A stretch of 61,837 nucleotides of DNA. It comes from Fomitopsis serialis. Taxonomy: Eukaryota; Basidiomycota; Agaricomycetes; Polyporales; Fomitopsidaceae. Of this stretch, positions 44,441 to 57,682 are shown piece after piece. A program made the translations under genes and the position numbers. Each line of letters starts with the position of its first letter. Positions within the stretch are counted from its first letter, which is position 1. The notes beneath the pieces were generated by a model, which worked only from the letters and a program-made list of their open reading frames with translations, did no database searches and was not told where the DNA came from. The stretch spans positions 1 through 61,837 of the forward strand of contig NW_025955187.1 of assembly GCF_022376445.1 (NCBI RefSeq), read 5' to 3'.

Positions 44441-47400
44441 GAAGTCGAGATCGACAGGCGGCGGAGGAGCAGCTCACGCGCCTCTGCATTCCTATGTACT
44501 TAGGTATCCTCCCCATGTTAGCGCCGCGATGGTCAGTAATCACTGTGGTCAGATCCACCCGCATGGGCGGGCTACTTAGTATCCGAGGGGATGAGTGACA
44601 GAGCCAATAGTGACATGTGAGAGGCGCTGAAACGCGTCGATTCTCGGCGTAGGCTGTGATGCGCAACGATATGTAAGTTGGCTGTGCGCTTCAAGTTTCG
44701 CCACTGGTGCGGCCATGGCTAGGCACATTGAACCGGTCCGAGTCCGGGGTGGCAGGCGATGCTGTACTAGCAGCGCATGTCGGGCATGCAACAGACCAAT
44801 CATTTTAAAGATGGCGCCCAGTGCGCGCTCTGGTGGTGCTCCTCGTGCAGCGCTGTCCGCATCATGCGTCGACGTCAGTACTCGAACAACATAGGGTTCG
44901 ATGATGTTGCCGTGACTCACATGAAACGCGTACGTCGCTCAATAGACTTGCTGGGGGCTTTGATAGTGTGCTGGAGCAGCATTGATACCACTCTGGTTAT
45001 CGGTGTCAAGTCCCCGACTCCGACCGGAGGGAGAGAGGAGGGCTTTGTCGACCATAAGTCGTTCGCAGCCGGCGATGCCGCTCCCTCCGTGGGAAACACG
45101 TGACTTGAAATTCCCATAAACGGTATCGCAGCAATGCTCGAGTGTCCTACGAGGCAGCTCGAGGCAGTTGGATCCTTCCGTGCATCTGGCTGTGTCTGGA
45201 CGCCTGGATCTCTGACCATCCAACGACTCCTCCTAAATGCAGGAGAGTTTCTCTCATTTTTGATAGCCTGCACTTACATACTTATGTACTGTGATACATA
45301 CTGTGTCGTGGAAGCCCGAGACGCCCGGGCGGCGAAGCCGCCGCGGGCGTGAGGGCCTCCAATTGAATCTCAATAGCATTCCGATGATACAATGTTACAA
45401 TGCATCATAACTTACAGTATATACCAAAATCTAGTGCCGCTGTGGCAGGCTGAGCAGCTGCCAGTGTCTGCCATGCAGGAGTCGGGGATCGGCGCTTGCG
45501 CCGCTACGATAGTAGTAGTGGCGGGAGAAGTTGTCGGGGTGGCGAAGCCCGCCGCGCCGCGTGTCCTGAACTAGAAAACGGCGCCCAGACTCTTGACACG
45601 TGTTTCGTTTCCTGCTTCGGACTGACCGTGGAACATTGAACGCGGCGGACAGCGTCCTTTCTCGTCCCCGCCCTCACAGAGGCTCTCATGCTGCTGACTA
45701 CGCTTGGACCACGCAGCAATGAAGTTTATCGGCGAAACTCGGGCGTGGTTCAATTAATGAGGAAAAGCATTGAGTAGCTCAGTTCTGTATGCGTGGGTGA
45801 TTCACTGCAATTACTTCCGAAGTTGTGGTCGAAGTCGACAAGCAAAGCTAATCACATGTAAGTACACGTAGGTTTACATATCCTCCGAATCATGAGTGCT
45901 CATGAGCTTACTCGCAGATATGATTTTGCACATCCGGGCCATGAATTGGCAGAGCTTATCGGCCTTAGGCCGGGTGTTCTTACTGCTGGCACTGCTGTAT
46001 GTCAGATAAATAATGTCACCGATTGTCAACAGGTTCAAGCCCTTTGTCAATCATTGCCTGTGAGTATTCAGGGGAGATGCATACGGGGTAAGTAGTATCG
46101 GATTGAAGTAGATCAATCTACCGCAGATAGTGGCGTTCCGCAAGTCGGGCTGTGCGGCCTGAGTGTGTGGCCCTTTGATGACAGTCTCATGGCAGTGGGT
46201 CAAATCTCCATGACTGGAATTACACGCTAACGCGGCGATTGAATTGAATTGATAAATTCATGTGAAGTTCATCCGTATACCATGTCTACAGATACAGTTC
46301 ATCCAGAATATCGCGACTTGGTCGTGAGGCCGTCTCGACGTAAGTGTTCTGCTAGTGCCATCAACCTCGCCGGATGATTTTGCATGACGTTCTTCAGCAG
46401 AGCCCAGATGACAGTGTACGGAGCCGCATGACGGCTGAGATGCGGTCTCATACGTTTTTGCTGAGGCATAGGCTCCGGCGACCAGAACACTTGGGGATGC
46501 GGTATGGGGATGCGGCACAAAACACATGCCACCCACTGCTAGGTATGCCTTGCTTCTCCGCGACCCGGCTGTCGATTTGATACCGTTTTCTCGGCCGACA
46601 TTCAAGTTGATTCACTGTGCCCTCTGCCCCGCCATGCTTGGACGTCACGCGTCAGCGCCGCCGTCTGAAAGTCTGACGCCTCTGTCACTGAAACCCGCAT
46701 TCAGGCCAGTGAACTCTTCTGAGTGCCCGATTTTAATCCGTATCCAGTTACATTTAGGACTGGGCGTGCCATACAAGTTCCATCCGTCGTGTTACACTAC
46801 CCTGCCCGCAACTCCCCCAGGGGGTCCTTGCCGGCGTTTCCTACTGGCCATTGCTTCGCGGAGCTGTATGACATTCCCGCGGATCGCAGTGGTAGATCAA
46901 TTGTACAATCACTGAGGATTTGAAGCCTGAGCCGACAGCTGTTCGTCACGACTACAATGATACCACGTAATACTTGCGCCGCCAGCAACTCGTCTTTGTC
47001 CTGATCACGGCCCGTCAATATTCTCACTATCAAGATCTGCGTTCTAATTTCTGGCACTTGCGCTGGAACTGAGACGGCTTCCGAAATGTTCGGATTCACG
47101 AGCATCGTTCGCCGCAAATTCTCGAGAACGACGTAAGCAACGGGTGCCACTGGCGGTACATACTGCATCTAGGTTTCGTTTTTTTCTCATATTTCAGACC
47201 CTGGCTTCTACGGCCAAAAGCGATGAGTTCCCGCTACGAGGTACGCAAAGATTGGAAGTGAACCGGAGGAGGGCCTCCGGTCAATTACGATGTTGCCATA
47301 TGAGGCAATGATGGGGCTTGGATCACCATCACGTGAAACCAGCGCGCGACGCGTCTTCTCGCGTGTCCTCAGGCGAGTTGTGGCACGCTGTGGCAACATG

Positions 47401-47451
47401 CCACCGGACATCAGACCTCGAGACTTCAAACTCCTTCGACGAAGCTAACCC
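44441..47451. other. Gene-poor stretch, about 3 kb
   Basis: ORFs of 60-130 codons occur on both strands (for example 46526-46915 + and 46797-47168 -), but none shows family motifs or splice structure. The one clear structure is the GC-rich hairpin at 45312-45360. Confidence 0.5.
45312..45360. other. Strong GC-rich hairpin
   Basis: Acgcccg-ggcggc pairs with gccgcc-gcgggcgt around a gaa loop (45321-45350), 13 pairs with a single bulge. Flanking arms gaagccc and gggcctc extend the stem. It is not a tRNA, having no D or T arm. It could be a MITE remnant, a structured RNA or a replication-pausing palindrome; I cannot tell which. The related words ggcgaagc and cgccgcg recur near 45540. Confidence 0.55.
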
Positions 47452-50100
47452 ATGGCGAAAAGTCAAGCCAAGTTCTACGCCGTGAAGAAAGGTAGACAAG
47501 GCCCTCAGATTTATACGTCCTGGGAAGAGGTAAGAAGGAAACGTACGTTCAACTTGTCCGGTTTGCATAGCTCAATATTCCCAATGTGCACAGACGAAGG
47601 AGAATGTAACTTTACGTCTCCGTGGCAATGGCAAGTCTGGTCTGATGATTTCGGTTATAAAGGTCTCCAGGTATCCGGGTGCAATCCACAAGAGCTTCAA
47701 GAGTCTCTCCCAGGCACAGGCGTGGCTTGGTACTGTCCCCGTCCCGCGGGAAGATACGGGTGAGGGTGATTACTCTTCAGCCCTTAGGAAAGGTTTCCAT
47801 TATGCTCATGCTCGGTTTTAAGGCCAAATCAATAAGGTCACACCACGATTCTTTCCGGACCATGGTTTCGCCTCGAGCAGCAAGACTGCTACAGTCGCTG
47901 ACATAAATGAGGCCCGGGATGAATCGTCCGCGTCAACTACAGCAGACTTAGAGATGACTGTTTCCAAGACCGCGCTTGAGCCTAAGATTGTCCTATCACC
48001 CGAGCAGCGAGCAGTACTTGATCTCGTCAAGTCCGGACGGAATGTGTTCTTCACCGGTTCCGCCGGTACGTCCAGTACCTGTACACCACCTGTTATTGCA
48101 CGTCTCACATGACATTCTAAATAGGTACAGGAAAGTCTGTTCTTTTGCGGGAGATTATCGAGCATTGCGGCGGTCGTCACTCAAACCCATTAGCCATTAC
48201 TGCCGCCACAGGAATCGCGTCAGTCAACATCGGCGGTTGCACGTTACATTCGTGGGCCGGTATAGGACTTGGGAAGGAGAGTCAGGAGCAGATACTCGGA
48301 AAGCTCCTAGGTCAAGACAAATATTTAAGGCACAAGGAGCGGTTTATGCCTGATGGACAACAGAGTCAAAACAGAGTCGTCTCCAGGTGGAAACAAGTCA
48401 AAACGCTCATCATTGACGAGAGTGAGTACAAAAGCCTACCAATCTCATTCTGCGTCGCTCATAGTCTAGTATGTAGTCTCGATGATAGATGGCGATCTCT
48501 TTGACAAGTTGGTGTGTATCATGCATTCAGAGCGATGTCAACGTGCATAACGATAGTCCCAGGAATTTATCGCCCGCGAATTGCGAAATGATTCTCGTCC
48601 TTTTGGCGGGATACAGGTATGCTCGTCGACACAGAGACAAATGTAGTAGAACGCTGAGTTGTATCAGTTGGTGTTGTCCGGTGACTTTTGCCAGCTCCCG
48701 CCTGTTCCCGACAGGGATAAACAATCAGCCAAGTTCACCTTCGACGCCAACTCATGGGACGCTTGCGTCGGACGGCCCGTCGTCCTCCACCGCGTCTTCC
48801 GACAGAAGGACCAGGGTAAGCGGGATTTCACTTTCTTCTCCAGTTTGGTAGCATGGAATTGATGCCTCTCCGTAGCCTTCGTCGACATGTTGAACTCCAT
48901 GCGATTCGGACACCTTTCTCCACAGACGGTCATCGAGTTCAGGAAGCTCTCCCGCAAGGTTACATACACCGACGGCATCGATCCAACAGACCTGTAAGTA
49001 GTGATTCCGTTCTTGGTTGGGTTCTATTACATCATTGACATTGGACTACGAGGTTCCCGACACGAATAGAAGTCGACAACGCCAATAGCGCGCGACTCGC
49101 ACAGCTTCCTGACCCACATCCTCACACGTATCTCGCCATTGACAGACCAGGAAGGGACGAGAGAGGTAATGAGATCCCTTCAGAGAGAGCGAGAACGCTG
49201 CTAGATCGGCTGGTCGCGCCGAAGGAGCTTGTACTCAAGGTACTCCTTCGTTGTAGTCTCCACTCCGCGGGAATCATGACGGCCCTTCTAGATCGGTGCT
49301 CAGGTTATGTTGATCAAGGTCAGCTGGCCTCGCAGGTATCCGTATCGAGTGAATTCATAATCAGCTTGTCAGAATCTCATTCAAGGCGAGCTGGTAAACG
49401 GGTCTGTCGGGCGAGTTGTTGCGTTTAGCACTCCCGGGGACGCCCGCGCCCGAGGCATGGACATCGCGCGGACGCAGCTCACAGACGGCAGTCGCGAGAA
49501 GATACCTGAAGAAGTGCTCGAGATCAAGCACCCGCTTCCGGTCGTCGAGTTCCCGGGCAAGCGGCGGACGCTCTGCGTCCCTGCGTCCTTCGAGGTCATC
49601 AACGCGGAGGGCAGAATAGAGGCCACGCGTGACCAGGTACGACTCCGCAATGTGCAGTCTGATTGATGAGCACGGGTGATTCATGGCTGTTCATGGGACA
49701 GATTCCGCTCATTCTGGCTTGGGCATTGAGCATTCACAAGTCTCAGGGACAAACACTACAACGTGTTCGCGTCAACCTCGGGCGTATCTTCGAGAAGGGA
49801 CAAGGTCCGTCGTGAACTGATTCTTCGATGCTCGCTGAATTGACATCATGTGTAGCCTACGTCGCACTCTCCAGAGCGACAAGCATGGAGACCCTGGAAG
49901 TGCATGGGTTTGAGCCAACTAAGTCAGTCTTTTACGCCGTTCTGTCGTTGTCGTGCTGGCCAGTAAACTAACGACCTCGCAGGGTCATGGCGCATCCAAG
50001 GGTGCTTCAATGGACGAACCAAATGACGGGAGTCAACACAAGTCCACCAGAGGAGCTTGACGATGACAGAGAGTACTGGGATGAGTTCGGTTACGACTGA
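47452..50100 (+). CDS. PIF1-type DNA helicase with RNase H1/viroplasmin-like N-terminal domain
   Basis: The N-terminal domain reads [20 protein letters not shown] (exon 1, 47452-47529), TKEN (12-base microexon, 47594-47605), then [20 protein letters not shown] with WLG. This is the RNase H1 N-terminal (hybrid-binding, caulimovirus-viroplasmin-like) fold. The helicase follows: [20 protein letters not shown], Walker [13 protein letters not shown], Walker [61 protein letters not shown], and motifs [19 protein letters not shown] and AYVALSRAT. Many introns close in phase to the stop at 50100. One junction is unclear, near 47800-47890 between the two domains, where the best donor is weak. PIF1 enzymes unwind G-quadruplexes and R-loops. 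In animals and crops PIF1-like helicases also occur in Helitrons, but no Rep domain is present here. Confidence 0.87.
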
Positions 50101-50294
50101 GGGCGACAGATGACCGCCACATTGTCTCAAGCATCCCGGATACAAGGGAGTCCATGGCACCGGGCCGCAATCAGACCCTGTAGTGTCACCCTCTGAGCTC
50201 CCACGGATCGACGACACAGTGAAGACGATGGTTTTTGTTATATCATTGCGCCGCTAGCTCTTCAAGTCGTCGTCTGTGGGACATCATACATCTT
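50101..50294. other. Short spacer between helicase and right duplication
   Basis: About 200 bases with no gene. Homology to the left segment begins near 50295 (revcomp of about 23255). Confidence 0.5.
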
Positions 50295-50416
50295 GCTTTA
50301 CACAATTCAATGAGAAACCGCGGCTCTCCTTCGGCTACGGCGAAATAAAGATACAGTTCGTCTATGTCCATGATGAGTGCTCCCGACACCCACTAAAGCC
50401 AGATCACGACCTCTTT

Positions 50417-53400
50417 TCATGACGCGGAAGCGGTCCCTTCCGCCATGGCATACAGAGCCTCCTTGTCTCCGCTTTCATCTACTAATGCCTTGAGCAGGCC
50501 CTTCGGTTTCTTGAGCAATTCCCCAGGACTGCCAAATTCAACCTGAAATTCTCATGTTAGACTCACATAGCATAGTAGTAAGCATCGTGTCGACTCACAA
50601 CACGGCCGGCATCTAAGACCATCTACATAGACGTTGTCAGATATGATGGTCATATATTGATACAAAGAAGACATACGATTTTGTCTGCGTCCATGATCGT
50701 TTGTAAACGGTGAGCAATCGTGAGCAGTGTGACACCCTTATCCAATTCTCTCCGTAGAGATTCTTGGATTACAGTATCCGTCGCATAATCTAGAACAGAC
50801 ATCAGTGCGCTGTCCTAGTCCCATGAGCATTGAGACGTACCGATCGCAGAAGTTGCTGCAATAGAGTAAATGAGTGAAGAAACGTCGAGAACAGAAGTGG
50901 AACTACGCACCTTCATCAAGGATCAACAGCTTGCTCTGACGTACGATAGCTCTTGCCAACGCAAGGATCTGTCGTTGACCAACTGATAAATTGCTCCCGC
51001 CACTCGAAATCTGACTGTCAAGAGTGATACGTCTTCATCCATTTCACTCTGTAGGTTGAAGAGCCCGGCGGCACGTAGGGCGTCATTCAGGACGGCGTCA
51101 TCATGCTGGTCAAAGGGTCGAGGTTTTGACGGAGCGTGCCACTGAGTAGCTCAGGCTAGTCGAGCACAACAAGTGAGTTTCGTCCGATCATGCGAGACCA
51201 GGACATACACACCACTTGAGGAATGATCGTAATGTTTGAACGCAACGCATCGAGATTGATCTCATCGGTTGCAAGCCCATCGTAGTAGACTTTGCCTTCC
51301 GTGAGGATGCATCGCAATAGCGAGAGTGTCAGTGAGCTCTATGTCTGCGCGTCAGTGTGTGCGTTTCTCGGCCAGCGTAGCCCACTAACCTTGCCGCTAC
51401 CTGTGCGACCCACTACAACACACCATGAGCACTGCACGCATCATACGTTGATGCAACACTTACCGATGCCTACACGCTCGCCTGACTTCACTTCGAAAGA
51501 TAGCTCGTGTAAGACGCGAGGGCCATCCTGCAATCCGTAAGACACTGATCTATTGACAAGTCATCTAGCTCACCGAAGAATAGCGAGAGGACAGTCTGTC
51601 CACTTCAGTCCACCACTTGCTGGCCAGTATGCAGGGGAACACCGTCAGCAGTTGGTTTGGTTCTTGCTCTATGTGTACATATTGTTCGATGCGCTCCAAA
51701 CTGGATAATAGTTCAGAGATTAATCGTGCACAGGTCATGAAGAGTTACCTGTTGCCTGTGGATCATGGACAAGCTCCAGCGAAAAGAAATGACGACTTGA
51801 TGCTGCAGGCTCACCTGACACCTCGAATTCGTTGAAGATACGGACCCACCACAATATCATACCACTGAATCCAACTGCAACGGTGATCAATAATGATATG
51901 TGTCTCCGGAAACACAGGATACCGACCTGCCATGTTCAGTGAGAAACCAGTATTGGACGCATTGAAGGTGCTCCCGTACACAAGGTAGGCAGCAAGACCT
52001 GTGGAGAACAGAGCACCCAAAGCATCTATGCGAATGCAGATCCACCTGACACTGGTTTAGTCAAATGACGCGCATCCTGGAAAACCCACAGACCGATTGA
52101 GATTATAAAATGTACGGGCAGCAATAGTCCATCGGTCGCTACGCGCGTATGACTCCTTCCTGAACCCTTCCTGCGCTCCGTACGCCCGAATGGAAGCTAC
52201 ACGCCGTATTAGAACAGAAATGGATGACAAATGAAAGCCGCGTACTCAAACCAGCGATAGCAGCACCAAATTGCCCAAGCACGGGAGCTCGTGCATTGCT
52301 CATTTCGCGCTTCACCGATAACTGTGCCTTCATGTAGACCTGCCCGAGCCATCCACCGAGGATAGCAACAAACGCTCCGGAAAGAGGAAGATGGGAGACA
52401 TGATGATAACCGCTGCAAGTTTGCACAACATTGCCACGGTCAGTTCGACGACCGACCGGAAGTAGTCAGTGATAGGTCCGTCGACTGCAACCGTCATAAG
52501 CCTACACAGCCTATGCTTGATGAAGAATATTCAGTACCTGCTGCTATATCTTGCGTGCACCGGTGATAATTCGAGATGTCGGTGTTATGTCAAGCCACCT
52601 AGGGATTATCTATAAGTCAAAGACGGGATTCGGGTGAGTGACCCTCGCTTACCTCAGAGTCGTACCGAGGACAGACTGGATGAGTGATACATGTATGGAG
52701 CGCGAGGCTCTCAGTGCGCCGTAGACATAGACGATGTAACCAATGCCGTAGAGGGTTGCCGCACAAAGCAGTAGGACACTATAGCCAGTCAAGTAGCTGT
52801 TGAGCCCACGATGTTAGCGAACTGGGTCGTATGAGGCAACAGACAAAACCACTAACAATGGCACATTGACCTCGGAAGGATCATGTTCCTCGTACTGTTG
52901 GGCCCAGTGACCGAGGAACCATATCTGGACAGTGTCACATAGCTGGGACAACACGAGCGTGCCGACACAAAGTAGCCAGAACGTGAATTGATGCCCACCG
53001 CCAAGACTGGAGAAGAACATTCTCACTGCTCGCCGTTAATGATGCTGCTGTAGGTAGTGATAGGATGGAACGCACATGCTGGCCAGCTCACATGCCCGAC
53101 AGAAACTTCCTCGGAAAGGATGAGTTTTCCGTCCGACTTCTTGGGTTCCTCATTTGGTTGTTGATCGTCGACGGTGTGCTCAGCCTTCTCGATCTCCTTG
53201 TTCTCCTCTTCGATTTCCTTCGACAGTTCCTTGTCCTTAGCCAACACTTTCGACAACGTACCCTGACTGGCAATTCGGCCATCCGTACCAAGGGACACGA
53301 CGAAGTCGGCGATTGGGCTGGCCATTGCCACATTATGCGTCTGAGAGCGTCTTTAGGCAGACTGTAGTTGTAGAAGACGACAACACTCACCACCAACAGC

Positions 53401-56400
53401 ACAGTCCGACCACGAACGAGGTCTCCTTTGAAGCATTTGTCCACGATCCACTTGGCTGTATGCACGTCGAGAGCGGCCAAGACGTCATCAAGCAGCAGAA
53501 TCTCTGCAGACGAATACACAGCGCGAGCGAGTGTAATGCGAGCCTAGACAAGGATGAGTCGCGTACATTGTTTGATCACAGACCTCATTACCTTCTGACC
53601 ACCACTGAACAACAAATCTAATTAGCAATGAGGCAAACGCGTTAAGCGAGTAACTTTACCTCAGTGTCAGCCCCTTCTCGCCAACTTCAGTCTGGTCTCC
53701 GGCATCGAAAAGCGTAAGATCTCGTTTCAAGCCGCATTGGTCGATGACTGCCTAGTTGTCAATCCACCGTCAGAAAGTGAGTCCGAGTGTCTTACCCTTG
53801 TTGTAACGTTCCTTGTCATACGGGGCGCCAAACAGAATGTTATCCTGCGAAAATAGTCAACACGGTGTACCATCTTCTGTGATGAGCTTACTCTAATGGT
53901 CTCGTTCTGTACCCATGACTCCTGCGCCGCATACGCAACACCGCCGGTACGAGGCAGATGATAGTACGAGTCGGGTCCTGATGGGATGTAGTGCATCTCG
54001 CCTGTACAAACGTCAATGTCTCTTTGACATCTTATGCATCGATCTTGAACTCACCGAGTAGAGCCATCAAGAACGAAGTCTTCCCTGAGCCAGTAGGCCC
54101 AACAATGAGGTTGAAATGGCCGCGTCTGAGCTGTAACTCGTCTTCAATTCGCAGCATGAAATTCCTTCGCGATCTACCAGGTGTGCCTGGTGATACCGGT
54201 GTTGATAGGCCATAATTCTCGTTCGCCCACGTGAACGAAGCATTGCGGATGCCGATGATGTCGCGAGTGACGAGCGTCTTAGGGATCAGGGCTTCGGCTT
54301 CATGCGAATCCGGAGAGAACTCATCGAGCAGCTCGGTCTGAAGAAAGGACACAGGTTTCGTCTACGGTGAGGAGGCTATGACGGGACTAGAGAACGCACC
54401 TTCTTCAGGAACTCATCTACACGATCGAGAGACACTTTCGCTATTGAACGGAGTTAGCGTGCATATGAAGGTACAATTGGTGTTCTTACCTCGAATCATG
54501 GCAGGAACCAAGGCGAAGACGCCGCTCAAGGTCTGTCTGAGCATATCGAAGACTGCACGTCCCCGTGAGCAAAATCGCGCATAGAGTAGTCTCACAGATT
54601 TACCTGACATAGTTGAGAACACCGCCGACGCTGTCAGCTCTTTCTTCATGATCAAGGTCTACAAGTATCATATATCAGTGCGGTTGTCGGGGGGGGGGGG
54701 GGGGACTGTACTTTACTTACGTATGCGATGAACGTGGCTATCATCGTAATCAAGGGAATGGCATAACTATATGCAAGGTCACCTCGCGATCACTAGGAGA
54801 GTGCAGAAAGGTGACGTACTTAAGGTTCGCATTGATGAGCCCCAACATCCTATACCTCCACTGGTAGTACAGCTCGTCCTCACGCTTCTCCGAGAGCTGC
54901 TGCACGACACGAGGCTCCCATCCAAACAGCTTGATCATGCGGATGACGTTCATAGCTAATTAATACATGAGATTAAAAGGCTCGGAACAAACCTTCGAGG
55001 AATAGAACGCTTACATTCAGTGACACTCTGCACGCGGAGATCCGTCTTCTTCATCTTTTCAATCTGGACGTTCTGGATCTTGCCGGCGACGTAGCCAGGG
55101 ATCGGGAACAGGAGCACCATCGTCGCCATACCAGCAAATGCACTATGTGAGCATGTCTCAACACTCATGTCCGGCGCAGACCTTGAGATGTGACTGACCT
55201 CCAACCGAGAATAGAATACAAGAACCATATGCAGAGAGCGAGCTGCAAGGGGATCTCAATAACTTTCGTGCGGTCAGTCAAGCCATTCAATTGCCGCTCT
55301 TTTCAAACAGCTTACCGATGAACAAGAAGTCGCGTCCGTTGATAAGGTTGTCCAAGTCTGTTGTGACCAAGTTGTTAATCTTCCCAACGAGGTTACCGCC
55401 CGTCGCTTCTTCGCTCTTCTTCGGTTCCTCCTTCTTACCCTCCCCGATCGGGGAGGGCACCTTGGATTTGCTCTTGCCTTTGTTGTTGGTCGACGTGGAA
55501 CCAACGCTGATGGTGCTCGCGCGTACCGTCTCGTCTTCGCTGCTCGTCGGACTGTGGTTCTCGCCTTCAGTGGGGCCCAGCGAATCCACGCCTTCCGTCT
55601 CAGCGATAGATCCATTGTCCGGGGTGCCGACAGCAGTAGTGACAGTGCTATTTGCGGGCGAGTCGGCTACCTCGGCCTTCATCCGGATACGCAGCGAGTG
55701 CTCGAAGAGGAGCTGCGTGATGATACTCGTCGTGCGCACGAGCATACGCGTCGTCGTGAAGATGTAAACCTGGAGCGCGATCGAGCCAACCATTGGGCCG
55801 ACGAACAGCCACGAGATCCACACCCACGGACGCACGACCGCGCCCTCGCCGTCCGTCTCGAGGTAGTGCAGAAGGTTCCTGATCCCGAGCGGGCTCGCGA
55901 AGGATGTAACCACCTGGATGGTCAGCGTGATCGCAAGCACAATGTACTCCGTGCGGAACACGGCCATCAGCCCGAAGAACATGTGCCGCTGCTTCGTCAC
56001 TTGGAACGGGTCGAGCCGCTTGAAGCTGCGCTTGACGAGATGCTTCGCGCTGTCGTAGTCGGCGAGCGGCGGGAGCTTCTCGATGGGCAGGTGCGGGACC
56101 TTGTACGCCTCGAAGACGGTTGGGTCTAGCCACAGGAATAGCATCATCGAGAGCAGCGACGCCGTTTGCTCAGGGATCGGCTTCCAGGCATCCTTGGGGT
56201 CAGCGGGTGTGTACTGCCGAGGGACAAGCAGCGGCACCACAACGCCCGCAACAGTGAGTAGAGCAAACTTTCCCCATAGGAGTGCGCCTTCCGCTCCGTC
56301 TATCGGCTGAAGAGTGTAGGTGGCAAGAGGCCAAACGTCGCGGTAGACGAACACGATCCATGTGAAAGCCAGCACTAGGGCCAAGTGATGCGTTGCGAGC

Positions 56401-57081
56401 TTAGCGGATCTCGCGTTGACTGCGACAGAGAGTATGCCGAGAAGCGACGAGTAGCCCTGAAGGTGTGCGCGTCAGCTAGAACATATGCACTTTCGCTCGG
56501 GGCACTCACATATGTCAAGCAGAGTGCAACGTGCGGCAAGACCTTGGAGTTCAAAGGCGAGGAGACTTGGCGAGAAGTAAAGACCGCGGTGAGGATGGAT
56601 AAGGCAAGGAGGGCAAGCGTGCACAGGAGACGCAGAACACGGTAAGCGAATATGACCGGTCCACCGTATTGAGCCATATGTTGTGAGACAACGGACAAAT
56701 GCTGTTGTTCCCCAACAGCATCGTCTACGTTTTCATCCTCTATCTCGTCTGCTGAGTCGTTCTCCGAGGTCGCAAGCCTCTTGTACAACTTCTTCACGGG
56801 TTCCGAGTGCGCGATTAGCTGGAGGAGCAATACGAGCAGCGAGGCTGTCGCCGCATATCCGGGGAAGACGAGGGTGTTGGCGAAGACCGTTCTGCGCTCG
56901 TTGTACATTAGACTTGTCTCGACAACGACGAATATGCCACGTACTTTGCATCCTCTATCTGCAGCACACTCAGGCTTGCCGAAGTGAATGGCCTACTAAA
57001 GCTCGATCCCTGTTCCAGGTAGAGCTGAGACGAGTCCCAAGTCGACTGCCAGAGGCTGGCCAGATATCTCTGGCTTTCCAT
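50417..57081 (-). pseudogene. ABC transporter, ABCC (MRP) subfamily, copy with disrupted 3' half
   Basis: Same 34-exon plan as the left gene. From the Met at 57081 through TMD1, NBD1 ([22 protein letters not shown]) and into TMD2 every exon I checked is open, including a two-codon insertion in exon 1 and a DEIEDEN insertion in exon 2 (about 56740). Downstream, single bases are missing relative to the left copy near 52561 (exon 20), near 52380 (exon 21), three in exon 26 (about 51605-51660), and two in exon 30 (about 51032 and 51115). These shift the frame before NBD2. Most lie in runs of 2-5 identical bases. So either this copy has lost its second half, or the consensus here carries homopolymer errors. 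The 7-base exon (gcaacag) is conserved. Confidence 0.8.
54689..54704. repeat. 16-base G homopolymer in an intron
   Basis: An unbroken run of 16 G on the plus strand (C on the coding strand) lies inside the intron after exon 7 of the right ABCC copy. The left copy has a mixed sequence (ttcttctct) at this point. A run this long is prone to slippage and to assembly error, and it is the only one of its kind in the window. Confidence 0.9.
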
Positions 57082-57682
57082 TGCCGCCTACGAGAGGACT
57101 GAAGCTCAGGGTATGGAACGGCCTTGCGTGTGCGCCTGGCCCTGAGTGGGGTACATGAACGGGCGCTTCGAGTCAACGGCAGCGGCAGCGGCGGGCAAGC
57201 GGCGGACCTGATTTGACAATTGAGAAATCATTACCCTGGCAGTTGCACGCGGTTCGTTATCGCCGCTCTGAGATCCGCGGGCATTATGGTTGTGATGCCG
57301 GGTGTCTTCTGCAATGAGATGGTGGGTTCCCTACGCAAATTAAATATATTCGAAGGAGTATTGGGTGCAAGAGTACGCTGCAGTACTGAGAAGCCGGCTC
57401 CTGGGCCTCGATGGCAGGTAGTTTGGATGCAGTGTGCCCGATCTTATCGGAGAACTGCTCAGATCCTTTGTCCCGATCTCATCATGTGCCTTGCCGCCCT
57501 CGGGAGCAACTCCGACTTGAGATCGGGCAGGGATCGGGAGTCGCACTGTCGCACGCGTCGTTTCCTCACTCGGCTCACTGTGACCCAGTCGAAACGCAGT
57601 GTATACAAGACACCGTTTCATACGTCCAAGTAGGTCAATGCCGCGTTACCACAGGTGTGCAAACCTCTGACCCCGCCTGCTT

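Noticed and set aside
45312..45360. tRNA gene
   Set aside because: Only one stem is present; no D, anticodon or T arm can be drawn.
47452..50100. Helitron encoding its own PIF1-type helicase
   Set aside because: No Rep (HUH) domain is fused or nearby, and no 5' TC / 3' CTRR hairpin ends were found.
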